Shown here one piece after another: positions 8,535 to 17,367 of a DNA stretch of 64,000 bases. The DNA is from Kibdelosporangium persicum (GTDB lineage: Bacteria > Actinomycetota > Actinomycetes > Mycobacteriales > Pseudonocardiaceae). Under the pieces are notes generated by a model. It was not told the DNA's origin, did no database searches, and worked only from the letters and a program-made list of their open reading frames with translations. Numbering within the stretch: position 1 is the stretch's first letter; each line of letters starts with the position of its first letter. A program made the translations under genes and the position numbers. The DNA is taken from positions 97,111 to 161,110 of the forward strand of contig NZ_JAAATY010000022.1 in assembly GCF_013280595.1 (NCBI RefSeq). The letters run 5' to 3'.

Positions 8535-9233
8535 TCACCCAGCGGGCACGGCCACCTCAGCCCGGCCGTCCATCATGATCCGGCCGAGGTCGACGTACGG
8601 CCCGACCCGCATCTCCCGCAACAGCGACCGCCAGGCGTCCTCGGCCGCCAGCGAGACGATCTCCGTGGTGGGCATCGACACGCAGAACTGCTCGCCGTCC
8701 GTCGACCACAACACGAAGGTCACCGACTCCGCGGAAGCCTCCACCACGCGAGGACGGCGTCCAGGCGACATGACCGCACCGGTCTGCTGCACGATGGCCA
8801 GTTTGGCGACCTCGACCGCGCGGTCGTCGATGCCGGCGTCGAGCAGGCGGATCTTTTCGGCCAGCGCGTCGAGGCCGAAGACCGCCCGGACCGTGAACCC
8901 GTCGGCCTCGGCACGCAGGAAGGCGGGCGCGAGGTCGATCAGCGACTGCCGGAACACGTCCATCGGCTGCTGTTCCAGGTTGGCCCAGCCGGGTTCCATC
9001 GTGCGCGGGAACTCGCCGATCCAGCGTTTGCGGTCGAAGTCGACGTAGATCAGCGGCCCGTCCGCGCGATACTCCAGGCCGCAGCCCGCGCAGGTGAAGC
9101 ACTGGAACGTGCCCGCGACGATCGCCGCCACGATCTGCGGCACCCGCGAGCCGTGCAGGCTCATCGCGACCGTCTCGACATTCGCTGTGCCGCAGGCGGT
9201 GCAGACTATCGACTGTGGACGGAAAACGGACAT
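8535..9233 (-). CDS. CpXC domain protein
   Basis: 232 residues. Two cysteine pairs near the N-terminus, CTACG at residue 11 and CAGCG near residue 48, fit the CpXC zinc-ribbon domain. The remainder is a mixed alpha/beta region of unknown role. Its ATG lies two bases after the stop of the upstream lipoprotein gene, with GGGAGG across that stop, so the two are translationally coupled. It is the last of three minus-strand genes running from 11433. CpXC proteins have no firmly established function. Confidence 0.65.
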   Translation of the reverse strand: MSVFRPQSIVCTACGTANVETVAMSLHGSRVPQIVAAIVAGTFQCFTCAGCGLEYRADGPLIYVDFDRKRWIGEFPRTMEPGWANLEQQPMDVFRQSLIDLAPAFLRAEADGFTVRAVFGLDALAEKIRLLDAGIDDRAVEVAKLAIVQQTGAVMSPGRRPRVVEASAESVTFVLWSTDGEQFCVSMPTTEIVSLAAEDAWRSLLREMRVGPYVDLGRIMMDGRAEVAVPAG

Positions 9234-9235
9234 GG

Positions 9236-9787
9236 CTACCTCCCGCCGGGCAGTTCCTGACGTACCTCGAAGGTGCCGTCCGGTTCGCGCAGGATCCGGG
9301 AACGCCAGAAGGGCCTGCGCGAAGTCATGTTCCAGTACTCGACGACCTGCTGGCCGTCGACGGACACCAGTCTCGGCAGCGTCATCACCGCGGGATTGCC
9401 GGACTGCTCGATGGCGAAGCCGGTGAGGAACGGCGTTCCCGGGTTGCCTTCGAGTTTGCCGATCGCCCCGGCGACCAGCATCGGGTCGACCTCACGCGCA
9501 CCGTAGCCGAGGGCTCGCAGGACAAGGGCCACGTTCTCCTCGAACGAGAAGTGCAGCCTCCCGTCGAAGACCCCGGTGGCGCCGCTGCGCGGGTCCTGCG
9601 GGTCGTACGCGTGGAACACCAGCAAGCCGGGGACTTCCGGCCCGATGTCCACGCGCATCCGGTCCTTGTCCAGCCGGAGCTCGCGGTGCAACGCCGTTCG
9701 CAGCTCTGCCTCGTTCACCATTCCCGTTCCTTCTGGACCGCACGCCACGAGCAGCAGCGCGACCGTGAGTATCCTCAGTAGACACAC
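9236..9787 (-). CDS. Small lipoprotein, middle gene of the zincin operon
   Basis: 183 residues from GTG 9787, two bases after the stop of the zincin gene. A very short n-region and hydrophobic stretch end in the lipobox LLVAC at residues 12-16, so it should be a membrane-anchored lipoprotein. The mature part has no recognised domain. Reading from further upstream gives an arginine-rich extension that overlaps the zincin gene and is not believable. Coupling to both neighbours suggests that the three proteins work together, perhaps with the lipoprotein as anchor or immunity partner; this is inference. Confidence 0.6.
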   Translation of the reverse strand: MCLLRILTVALLLVACGPEGTGMVNEAELRTALHRELRLDKDRMRVDIGPEVPGLLVFHAYDPQDPRSGATGVFDGRLHFSFEENVALVLRALGYGAREVDPMLVAGAIGKLEGNPGTPFLTGFAIEQSGNPAVMTLPRLVSVDGQQVVEYWNMTSRRPFWRSRILREPDGTFEVRQELPGGR

Positions 9788-9789
9788 TG

Positions 9790-11433
9790 TCAGGGGAAGC
9801 CGGGTCCGGTGCTGCCGTCCGGCAACGCGGGTCCTGGCCCGGCCGCGCCCTCCCCACCGGTCGCCTGGTCGACGTGCACGTCGAACCACGCCTTGGTCGC
9901 CGGGTCGGCCGCGGCCAGGATCGCTCCCTTGGTCGGTGGAGCGTAGTACGCGTTGTACGCCTCGGCGATCCATTCACCCGGTGCGCGGAACTGGTACGAC
10001 GACACCTTCCTGGTCCGCGTCGCCGGGTCGTAGCTCCACCACTGGGATGCGTACGCCTCCTGGTAGACCCGGCCACCGATCGCGACACCACCGTCGTCCG
10101 CCGGGCGGTACCACGGGTTACCGGGGCTCTTGTCGGCGAAGCAGACCTGCAGCGCACGGACCGCGTCGTCGGCGAGAACCGCTGTTTTCGTGGCCGCGTC
10201 GAGGGCCGACCAGAACGGCAGCGCTTCGAGGCGCGTCTGGATCTGATCAGGGACGCGGTCGTTGATGACGTCCTGCAGCGCGTCGGTGATCGCGGTCTTC
10301 TGTTCCGGCGGCAGGCCGTTGATGGCACCCGCACTGCCCGAGACCAGCGTCGCGGCCAGCGAACCACCGTCACCGTGAGCCTGCCAGTTGCCGCCCGCGG
10401 CGTTGCCGATGCAGTACGAGTCCGACAGGCCGAGCCTGCGGTCGACGGCATGGCCGACCTCGTGCCGGACCACGCCGTCGAAGAGGTTCTGGCCCTGTAG
10501 CGGCGCCGGAACGACGCTCATGCCGCCGCCGTAAGGGTTCGCCGTCGCGTCGACAACGCCGTCACGGGCCCGCAGATCGCCGTAGCCCATGGCGATTCGG
10601 CGGTCGCTGCCGTAGTACCCGCCCGCGGGTCCGGTGTCCTGGTAGCGGTCGATCCGCAGCAGTTCGGGGTTGCCTTCGACCGCGCCAGGCGGCAACGACT
10701 GCAACACGTTGTACATCCGGCGCAGGCTGGCTCCGTCCCATTCCTCGGCGACCTCGCCGCCGGAGGTCTGGGTCCCGAACTCGATCCGGAACCGCAGTCT
10801 CATCCACAGCTTCAGCGTCTCGACTTCGGCATCCGGTGTGGCGTCGAACAACACGCGCAGCGCGCCGTGCTCGGCCTCACCGATCGCCGACGAGCGGGCG
10901 AGGTTCTCGGCCAGACGGGAACGGCTGGTGCTGCCGAGTTTCTGCGCGAGCGTGGTCTGCTGGGCCGGTTGCAACGCGACGAGGATGCGGAACACTCCGG
11001 CCGCGTCCTCATCGGTGATCGCCCAGTCGAAAACACCGTAGCTGAGCAGGCTGTCCACGTACGGCTGGACGGCGTCAGGCCCCATGGCCACGAGCACCTT
11101 GGTGAACGCGGACGTCTGCCGGGCACTGGACGGCAGGTTGTCCAGCAGGCGGGTCTTGGCGGTCTGCGAAAGCCTGCCCAACGCGGCGGTCAGCGCGGGC
11201 CCGGGAAGAGTCGCCAGGTCGTTCAACGACTCCACGGCCTCGGTGTCGGTGACCGCCCAATCCGTGACCCCGTAGGACATGCGGTCCTCGACGTCGCTCA
11301 CCACGTCGCGCTGTACCGACAGCAGCCGGGACATCGCCGCGTTGCCCGCGCCCTGCAGGCCGGCAACGCTCCTGGGTAAGGCGGATGTGGCCGGTGTCCG
11401 ATCCTCAGGCTGCTGCCCGATTCGCCTGTCCAT
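9790..11433 (-). CDS. Zincin-type metallopeptidase with an eCIS-cargo-like N-terminus
   Basis: 547 residues. The leader contains LQGAGNAAMSRLL followed by VQR, close to the LQ..GNAA..LL..QR pattern common at the start of actinobacterial proteins linked to extracellular contractile injection systems (eCIS), often next to DUF4157. Two related segments follow (SYGVTDWAVTD and SYGVFDWAITD). The zinc site is HEVGH near residue 310, within DGVVRHEVGHAVD. The C-terminal end is Gly/Pro-rich. There is no Sec signal, which fits loading into an injection particle. No tail or baseplate gene is in the window, so delivery is a hypothesis. It heads an operon with a lipoprotein and a CpXC protein. Confidence 0.65.
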   Translation of the reverse strand: MDRRIGQQPEDRTPATSALPRSVAGLQGAGNAAMSRLLSVQRDVVSDVEDRMSYGVTDWAVTDTEAVESLNDLATLPGPALTAALGRLSQTAKTRLLDNLPSSARQTSAFTKVLVAMGPDAVQPYVDSLLSYGVFDWAITDEDAAGVFRILVALQPAQQTTLAQKLGSTSRSRLAENLARSSAIGEAEHGALRVLFDATPDAEVETLKLWMRLRFRIEFGTQTSGGEVAEEWDGASLRRMYNVLQSLPPGAVEGNPELLRIDRYQDTGPAGGYYGSDRRIAMGYGDLRARDGVVDATANPYGGGMSVVPAPLQGQNLFDGVVRHEVGHAVDRRLGLSDSYCIGNAAGGNWQAHGDGGSLAATLVSGSAGAINGLPPEQKTAITDALQDVINDRVPDQIQTRLEALPFWSALDAATKTAVLADDAVRALQVCFADKSPGNPWYRPADDGGVAIGGRVYQEAYASQWWSYDPATRTRKVSSYQFRAPGEWIAEAYNAYYAPPTKGAILAAADPATKAWFDVHVDQATGGEGAAGPGPALPDGSTGPGFP

Positions 11434-11547
11434 CACGTGCCCCTTCGACGCTCCAGGCGGACGCTAGGGCATCCCCGGTGGGCCGCGACATGCCCAGAAG
11501 GGCAGACCGGCGGACGCCGTTTCGGCCGGACACGGCATGATCAGGCG

Positions 11548-12330
11548 GTGAACGCATTGATGGTCACCGTCCTGGCCCCGCTGATCCTGGTCGCCGTCGT
11601 GGTCGTGATCGTGGTGTCCACCAAGAACAAGCGGCAGGGGCCGCCGAACCAGTTCTACGGCCCGCCCGGCGGCTATCCCCCGCCAGGACCCGGGCCCCAG
11701 GGATACGGACCGCCAGGGTACGCACCGCCGCCACCCGGGTACCCCTCGCAGGGATACGCGCCGCCACAGCCTCCGGGCTATCCACCGCAGCCGCCGCTTC
11801 CTCCGCAGCAGCCGCCGCCTCCTGCCGCGATGCCGCCGGGGTACCAGCCGCAGCCGCAGGACCAGGTCGTCACCGCGGCCAACGGCTACCAGCTGTTGCT
11901 GCCGCAGTTCGCGCCCGGCCAGCAGGCGATCATCAGCCTCGCGGTGGTGGCACAGGGAAAGGTGTGGTTCCGCGCCATGCCCAACGGCACCGGCGTGTTC
12001 GGCGGCGGCCTGGACATCATCAGTGGCCGTCGGCAGCCGACCGAGGACGTGCTGACCAGCGTGCGCCGCATCCTCGCCGAGGAGACCGGCGGGCTGACCG
12101 GCCGTCCACTGGCGACGGTCGGGCACGCGCAGTGGGATCTCGGCTCGGGTCAGGAGAACGAGGTCTGTTACGCGGTACTGCTGGACATCCAGCCGGGTGC
12201 CCCGTTGCCCGCGGTGGGCATGACCACGTGGGCGAGCAGGCAGGACCTGGCGACGTTCCGGGATCTGGGGCCTCGCGCGCCGGTCGCGTGCGACTTCGCC
12301 GACAAGGCCCTGTCCGCCGCCGGGGTGTGA
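11548..12330 (+). CDS. Membrane-anchored Pro/Gly/Tyr-rich protein with Nudix-like C-terminal domain
   Basis: 260 residues from GTG 11548 (an ATG at 11560 is also possible). One transmembrane helix (residues 5-23) is followed by KNKR, then about 85 residues of repeats rich in Pro, Gly and Tyr. Residues about 125-260 look like a Nudix fold: the stretch starting GRRQPTEDVL and ending RRILAEETGG follows GX5EX7REUXEEXGU, except that the first Glu of REUXEE is Ile. The topology would place the domain outside the membrane. Loss of a metal-binding Glu makes normal hydrolase activity doubtful. A dispersed palindrome lies just downstream. Confidence 0.5.
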   Translation: MNALMVTVLAPLILVAVVVVIVVSTKNKRQGPPNQFYGPPGGYPPPGPGPQGYGPPGYAPPPPGYPSQGYAPPQPPGYPPQPPLPPQQPPPPAAMPPGYQPQPQDQVVTAANGYQLLLPQFAPGQQAIISLAVVAQGKVWFRAMPNGTGVFGGGLDIISGRRQPTEDVLTSVRRILAEETGGLTGRPLATVGHAQWDLGSGQENEVCYAVLLDIQPGAPLPAVGMTTWASRQDLATFRDLGPRAPVACDFADKALSAAGV

Positions 12331-12337
12331 TCTCATT

Positions 12338-12387
12338 CCCTCGTGAGTGTTTGTCAGTGTTAGAACACTGACAAACACTCACGAGGG
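12338..12387. repeat. Palindromic repeat R1 (50 bp, perfect 24-bp arms)
   Basis: The arms start CCCTCGTGAGTGTTTGTC and are perfectly complementary around AG. First of six members (with 19015, 23172, 29056, 61428 and 63813). It lies between two genes on the same strand, downstream of the Nudix-like gene and upstream of the P450. As RNA it makes a 24-bp hairpin. Confidence 0.9.
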
Positions 12388-12430
12388 TGCCGACGATGGT
12401 TGACGGGTCGTTGCAGGAGAGGGAGAAGAC

Positions 12431-13597
12431 ATGGCTGCCGACGGGCGCAAAGTCGATCGAGGCCCGGCACCGGCCGGCTGTCCCGTTCAGCACAATCCGG
12501 ACGGGACCTGGCAGATCAACGGATACGTGGCCGGTCGCGCGTTCTTACGCGACCACGACACAGTCCAGGCAGGTCTCGGCATCGAGACCGTGGAAGGGTT
12601 CCCTGAGAAGATCCGCCGGCCCGTGCTCTACCGGGACGGTCCTGAGCACCGGGAACACCGTAAGCAGACAGCCAGGTTCTTCACGCCCAGACGGGTGGAC
12701 GAAGCGTACCGCACGGTGATGGAGCGAGTCGCCGACGAACAGATCGCGTTGCTGCGCAAGGGCGGCGCGGTCCACTTGGCCGACATGAGCTTCCAGGTGG
12801 CCGTGGACGTCACGTCCGCGGTGATCGGCCTGACCAACAGCAAACCGGGGATCAAGCAACGGCTGGACTACTTCTTCCCGGAGAAGTTCGGCACGCCGGG
12901 TTTCACCAGCCTGCACGGCCTCTACTGGGTGTGGCGGCAGCTCAGGGGCTGGTCCCAGATCTACTTCGCGGACGTCCGGCCGGCCGTGCGGGCCCGGCGG
13001 GCGCAGCGGCGGGACGATCTGATCTCGCACCTGATCGACGAAGGCTGCTCGGCCGCCGAGATCCTGGGCGAATGCCTGACGTTCGCGGCGGCGGGAATGG
13101 TCACCACCCGTGAGTTCATCGTGATGGCCGCGTGGCACATGTTCACCAATGACGAAGTGCGGGCCACGTACGTGGCCGCCGACGAGCCTGAGCGGCTGTC
13201 GATCCTGCACGAGGTACTGCGGCTCGAACCGGTCCTCGGTCACCTGAAACGACGGACCACCAAGGACATCCAGGTCGATTCGGTGACCGTGCCGTCCGGT
13301 TCGGTCGTCCGGATCCAGATCGACCACGCCAACCTGGACACCGAAGTGGTCGGCGAGGAGCCGTTGGCGCTGCGCCCGGGCAGGTCCATGGCCCACGGCG
13401 GCAGCCCGACCGGTCTGTCCTTCGGGGACGGTCCGCACAAGTGCCCCGGCTCGCACATCGCGATCATGGAGGCGGACATCTTCCTGCACAGGATGTTCTC
13501 GTTGGACGGCATCCGGATGGTCCAGCCGCCGCGGATCACGTTCAAGGAGGACATCGCCGGGTACGAACTGCGCGGCATGCAGGTCGCGGCCGGTTAA
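12431..13597 (+). CDS. Cytochrome P450
   Basis: 388 residues, a normal length for a soluble bacterial P450. The heme-binding loop FGDGPHKCPG is near residue 335, the ExxR pair EVLR near residue 261, and an I-helix region AAAGMVTTRE near residue 220. The usual acidic residue before the I-helix Thr is not clear. Start at ATG 12431 with GGAGAGGGAG upstream. No ferredoxin, reductase or biosynthetic gene is adjacent, so the substrate is unknown. It ends convergently with the phospholipase D gene, the stops overlapping in TTAA. Repeat R1 lies in its upstream region. Confidence 0.9.
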   Translation: MAADGRKVDRGPAPAGCPVQHNPDGTWQINGYVAGRAFLRDHDTVQAGLGIETVEGFPEKIRRPVLYRDGPEHREHRKQTARFFTPRRVDEAYRTVMERVADEQIALLRKGGAVHLADMSFQVAVDVTSAVIGLTNSKPGIKQRLDYFFPEKFGTPGFTSLHGLYWVWRQLRGWSQIYFADVRPAVRARRAQRRDDLISHLIDEGCSAAEILGECLTFAAAGMVTTREFIVMAAWHMFTNDEVRATYVAADEPERLSILHEVLRLEPVLGHLKRRTTKDIQVDSVTVPSGSVVRIQIDHANLDTEVVGEEPLALRPGRSMAHGGSPTGLSFGDGPHKCPGSHIAIMEADIFLHRMFSLDGIRMVQPPRITFKEDIAGYELRGMQVAAG

Positions 13598-15018
13598 CCG
13601 TCGACCAGCAATCCGCGCAGCGGCCCTTCGAGCCGTTCGGAACGCCGTGAGACGCCGGGCAGCATGGTCAGCCGATGGGAATCGTGCTGCTCGGCGTACT
13701 GGCGCCACAGGTGGTCGACCACGTCCGCGGGATCGCCGCCCACCTCTTCCTCCGGCAGTTCCAGGTGTTCCGCCCACAGTCGCAGTCTGGTCTGCCGGAT
13801 GAGTTTCTCGTCGTCGGTGACGAGGTTGGCCTCGGTGTCGTTGAAGAGCGAATGCTCGTTGAGGTTCGCTGAACCGACGGTCATCCAGGTGTCGTCGACG
13901 ATGCCCAGCTTGGCGTGCACGTACACGGGCACCGAGTTGTCGCCGTCGTGCGAGGTCAGCGTGACCGCCAGGAGGCGGTGGCCGCCGTCGTCGGCGTCGA
14001 GCAACCTGCTGAGCTGGCCGCGGGTGGTGTCCGCGCCGTTGCTGGGTTTGCGGGGCAGCAGCAGGACCACTCGGAACCGGTCGTCGGGCGGGTCACGCAG
14101 CTTGTCGATCAGCACCTCGGTGATCTCCGGCGACCACAGGAACTGGTTCTCCAAGTACACCAGGCGTTTCGCCGACCGCAACGCACGCAGGTACGCGTCG
14201 AGCAGGCTGAAGTCGCCGCGCGGCTTGAAATCGTAGGTCTTCTCCGGGATCGTGCGGACGAACTGGACCGTCGAGTCGCCTGCCGGGTCCGGCACGCGCG
14301 GCTCCGGCAACGTCTCCCCGGCCACTTCCATCCAGCGCTGCCGGAAGTGTTCGGCGACGTCGGCGACCACCGGTCCCTCGACCCGCATCGTCAGGTCGTG
14401 CCAGCCGATCGGCCGGTCCGCCGGGTGTTTCGGGCTGTCGTGCCGGTCGCCCTCCATCGCGGTGAAGTCCATCCCGCCGACAAACGCGACCTCGTCGTCG
14501 ACGATCAGCAACTTCTCGTGATGGCAGTGCAAGGTCCGCTCACGTGAGTCAAGAACACACTGGATCTTGGTGTCCCGCATGAACTCCTCGCGGGCGAGCC
14601 GCGCTCTCTTCCTGGTCGGCTCGAACGCGGGGACCGGCGGCCCCGCCCACAGCAGCGCACGGACGTCCGCGTGCCCGGTCACGGACGACAGGATCTCCCG
14701 CAGGGTCCGCGAGTCCGGTCCACGGGTCGGCCGGAAGTCCGGGCTGGAATGCCAGCCCGCGAGATGCACGTGCGACCGTGCGCCGGTGATCGCCTCGACC
14801 ATGGCGGGCAACGCCTGCTCACCGTCCACAAGCACGTCCGCCCGGCAACCCGCACGGATCGGCGCGTGCTCGGAAAAACCGCCTCCCTTGGCGGTGTCCA
14901 TCACGTCGGCCCACCCGAGCCGCCGCAACCGGCGAGCGTGGTGCGAGCACAGCACCTTCTCCAGCCCGTCGCCGAGCCGGTCGTCGATCCAGTCGAGGAA
15001 GCCGGACACAAGGGCCAT
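13594..15018 (-). CDS. Phospholipase D-family protein (cardiolipin synthase-like)
   Basis: 474 residues with two HKD catalytic motifs: HCHHEKLLIVDD near residue 160 and YVHAKLGIVDD near residue 366, the latter followed by GSANLNEHS. These give the paired active site of phospholipase D/cardiolipin synthase enzymes, which transfer or hydrolyse phosphatidyl groups. No clear N-terminal membrane helices are seen, so a soluble or peripheral enzyme is likely. The ATG directly abuts the stop of the upstream VWA gene (TAAATG). It is therefore the last gene of the ankyrin-MoxR-VWA-PLD operon. Confidence 0.85.
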   Translation of the reverse strand: MALVSGFLDWIDDRLGDGLEKVLCSHHARRLRRLGWADVMDTAKGGGFSEHAPIRAGCRADVLVDGEQALPAMVEAITGARSHVHLAGWHSSPDFRPTRGPDSRTLREILSSVTGHADVRALLWAGPPVPAFEPTRKRARLAREEFMRDTKIQCVLDSRERTLHCHHEKLLIVDDEVAFVGGMDFTAMEGDRHDSPKHPADRPIGWHDLTMRVEGPVVADVAEHFRQRWMEVAGETLPEPRVPDPAGDSTVQFVRTIPEKTYDFKPRGDFSLLDAYLRALRSAKRLVYLENQFLWSPEITEVLIDKLRDPPDDRFRVVLLLPRKPSNGADTTRGQLSRLLDADDGGHRLLAVTLTSHDGDNSVPVYVHAKLGIVDDTWMTVGSANLNEHSLFNDTEANLVTDDEKLIRQTRLRLWAEHLELPEEEVGGDPADVVDHLWRQYAEQHDSHRLTMLPGVSRRSERLEGPLRGLLVDG

Positions 15019-16194
15019 TTACCCGGCGGACGAATCCGGCAAACTAGGGCGGATACGCACGGCCTCGATCCACGCAGGTGGCTCGGGCGGAGTGTCGCCG
15101 ACGAGCCCGGCGATCACGCGACACGAAGGGGTCTCCTCCGGCCACGGTGTGTGGCCGTCGGTGAGCACGATGACCACCTGTGGCCGGTCCGGCGCGGTCA
15201 GCGCGGCCTGGATGCCCACCCGCATGTCGGTGCCGCCACCGCCAGCCAGTTCGATGTCGGCGGTTCTGGTCACGCGTGCGACGGTGTGCACGTCGGCGTC
15301 ACAAGCGAGCACCGTGACTCGGTCACCCCGGATGCCCACCTCCCGCAGGACGCCCGTGACCTCGGACAACGCCGTGGCCAACTCGGCCTCGCCCATGGAT
15401 CCGGACGTGTCGATGACGATCGCGACTCTGGGCAACGGACGGCGCAGGCTCGGCAGCACCACACCGGGCATCGCCTTTGCTCTGCGTGACGGACGCCGAT
15501 ACGTGTAGTCCATCGCGCCGCTGGCCCACACGACCGCTTCGCGCACCGCCCCGGCGAGCACGACCCGCCAGTCGACCACCGGTTCCAGCAGCTGGCCGGC
15601 CCATCGCTGCCAGCCTCTCGGGAGGGTGCCGCCGGCCTTGTGGTGCGCCCGCATGGCCTCGGCCGTCTGCCGCCGGATCGCATCCGCCTCGACGGGGCTG
15701 ACGGCAGGACCTTCCTGGGTCTCCCACGGCGCGGCGTGTCCGTGCGCACCGGAACCGCAGTCGTGGTCCCCCTTCGTCGGCGGGATGTGCGGCAGGTACT
15801 CCTCGAAGAGCCGGCCGGCCGACCGGCCGAAGTCGCCGGGGACGACCCGGAACGCCGGCAAGGGGACGCCGTCGGTGATCAGGTCGTCGTTGATCTCGCA
15901 GTCCTGGGCGACGTTGACCCGGTGGTGGTCGCGGGTCGGCACCCGGCTCGCTCGTCCGTGGTGATCACGCAACAGGTGGGCGACCTCGTGCATCCACACC
16001 CCGGCCAGTTGCTCGACCGGCGTGCGCGCCACGAAGGCAGGCGAGACGTAACACCGCCAGTTCTTGTCCACACCCATGGTCGGCACGTTTTCACTGACCA
16101 CAATGGACAGTGCGTACATCGCCGTGGCCAGATACGGGCGGTCACTCGCCGCCCGGTACCGCGCTGCCAGCAGTTTGGTGCGGTCGAGTTCCAT
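15019..16194 (-). CDS. DUF2201-type metallopeptidase-like protein with VWA-like domain
   Basis: 391 residues. The N-terminal half carries HEVAHLLRDH near residue 69, an HExxH zinc motif typical of the putative metallopeptidase domain in this family. The C-terminal half is VWA-like with a MIDAS start DTSGSMGE near residue 263 and GGGGTDM further on. Its start overlaps the stop of the MoxR ATPase gene by one base (TAATG), the usual MoxR/VWA pairing in which the ATPase remodels a complex held by the VWA partner. The target of the pair is unknown. Confidence 0.8.
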   Translation of the reverse strand: MELDRTKLLAARYRAASDRPYLATAMYALSIVVSENVPTMGVDKNWRCYVSPAFVARTPVEQLAGVWMHEVAHLLRDHHGRASRVPTRDHHRVNVAQDCEINDDLITDGVPLPAFRVVPGDFGRSAGRLFEEYLPHIPPTKGDHDCGSGAHGHAAPWETQEGPAVSPVEADAIRRQTAEAMRAHHKAGGTLPRGWQRWAGQLLEPVVDWRVVLAGAVREAVVWASGAMDYTYRRPSRRAKAMPGVVLPSLRRPLPRVAIVIDTSGSMGEAELATALSEVTGVLREVGIRGDRVTVLACDADVHTVARVTRTADIELAGGGGTDMRVGIQAALTAPDRPQVVIVLTDGHTPWPEETPSCRVIAGLVGDTPPEPPAWIEAVRIRPSLPDSSAG

Positions 16195-17363
16195 TACAGC
16201 GCACCGGACATGTCGAGCAGGTCAAGGAACGCCTCGATCCCGCTGGGCACCGGCCATTCCGGCTTACGCATCACGGCCAGATCGGTGGCCGCCCTCGCCG
16301 CCACGTCCGGCACACCCGCGTCGACCGCCTTGGCCAGGACCGTCCAGCCCGCCTCCCACCGCTGTTGCGTGAGCCTGCCCTGCACGGCCGCCACGACCGC
16401 GGTCAGGAACGCCAACTGCCGGTCGCCACGATCCGGCAAGGCGAACCTGGCCGGGTCGGCCAGCACGTGGTCCGGATCGGGCAGGTCGAGTTCTTCCATG
16501 TACGCCAGGAACTCCATGCCGGCCGCCTGGCCGACCGCGCCGACCAACGCGGTCGCCAGCGGTTCACGCTCGGCGCCGCAGGCGTAGCCCACAGCAAGGA
16601 GTCTGAGCGCCATCTCCCATGTCCTGGGCGACGGCCATGCCCGCCCACGTGCCTCGGCATCCGACGGAAGGTGGTGCACGAGACCCGGTCGTGCGGTCAG
16701 GAAACCGGAGACCGTGCCACGTGCTTTCGCGACGGCGTTGGCCGTCCTGCTCCGCTCGACGACAGGGACTGACAGCGCGGGCCACGTGCCCGCCATGCCG
16801 CGCGCGACGACGCGAGCGTCGAACGTCCAGTCCAGGTGCACGAAACGGTTGGCCAGTGGCGGGCTCAGGTGCCACCCGTCCGCCGCGCTGGACGGCGGAT
16901 TGGCCGCCGCGACGACGCGGACCGTCTCCGGCAGCCGCAGACTGCCGACCTGGCGCTCCAGCACCACTCTGAGCAACGCTGCCTGAACGGCAGGCGGCGC
17001 CGAGGAAAGCTCGTCGAAGAACACCAGGCCTTTGCCTGCCTTGACCAGCCGCACGGCCCAGTCCGGCGGCGCCATCGTGACGCCTTCGTGCGCCGGGTCA
17101 GCGCCGACCACAGGCAGTCCGGCGAAGTCGGACGGCTCGTGCACACTGGCGATCACCGTTTCCAGCGACACACCGAGGCCGTCCGCGAGCTGCCGCATGC
17201 CCGCGGACTTGCCGATGCCCGGCTCACCCCACAGCAACACGGGCAGGTTCGCCGAGACGGCCAACGCCAGGGCCTGGAGCTGGCCGCTGACACCGGCTTC
17301 GGTCCGTGTCGCCCGGAGCATCCCGGTCAGCTCGTCGGCGGCGTCAAACCCAGTGGTGCTCAT
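16194..17363 (-). CDS. MoxR-family AAA+ ATPase
   Basis: 389 residues. The Walker A motif is GEPGIGKS near residue 45, Walker B is VFFDELSSAPP near residue 113 and sensor 1 is AAANPPSSA. The length and the short insert before sensor 1 fit MoxR-like AAA+ chaperones. It lies between the ankyrin-repeat gene (stop four bases upstream) and the VWA gene (one-base overlap). The operon suggests an ATP-driven remodelling machine with the VWA metallopeptidase as its partner. Confidence 0.85.
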   Translation of the reverse strand: MSTTGFDAADELTGMLRATRTEAGVSGQLQALALAVSANLPVLLWGEPGIGKSAGMRQLADGLGVSLETVIASVHEPSDFAGLPVVGADPAHEGVTMAPPDWAVRLVKAGKGLVFFDELSSAPPAVQAALLRVVLERQVGSLRLPETVRVVAAANPPSSAADGWHLSPPLANRFVHLDWTFDARVVARGMAGTWPALSVPVVERSRTANAVAKARGTVSGFLTARPGLVHHLPSDAEARGRAWPSPRTWEMALRLLAVGYACGAEREPLATALVGAVGQAAGMEFLAYMEELDLPDPDHVLADPARFALPDRGDRQLAFLTAVVAAVQGRLTQQRWEAGWTVLAKAVDAGVPDVAARAATDLAVMRKPEWPVPSGIEAFLDLLDMSGAL

Positions 17364-17367
17364 CGGT

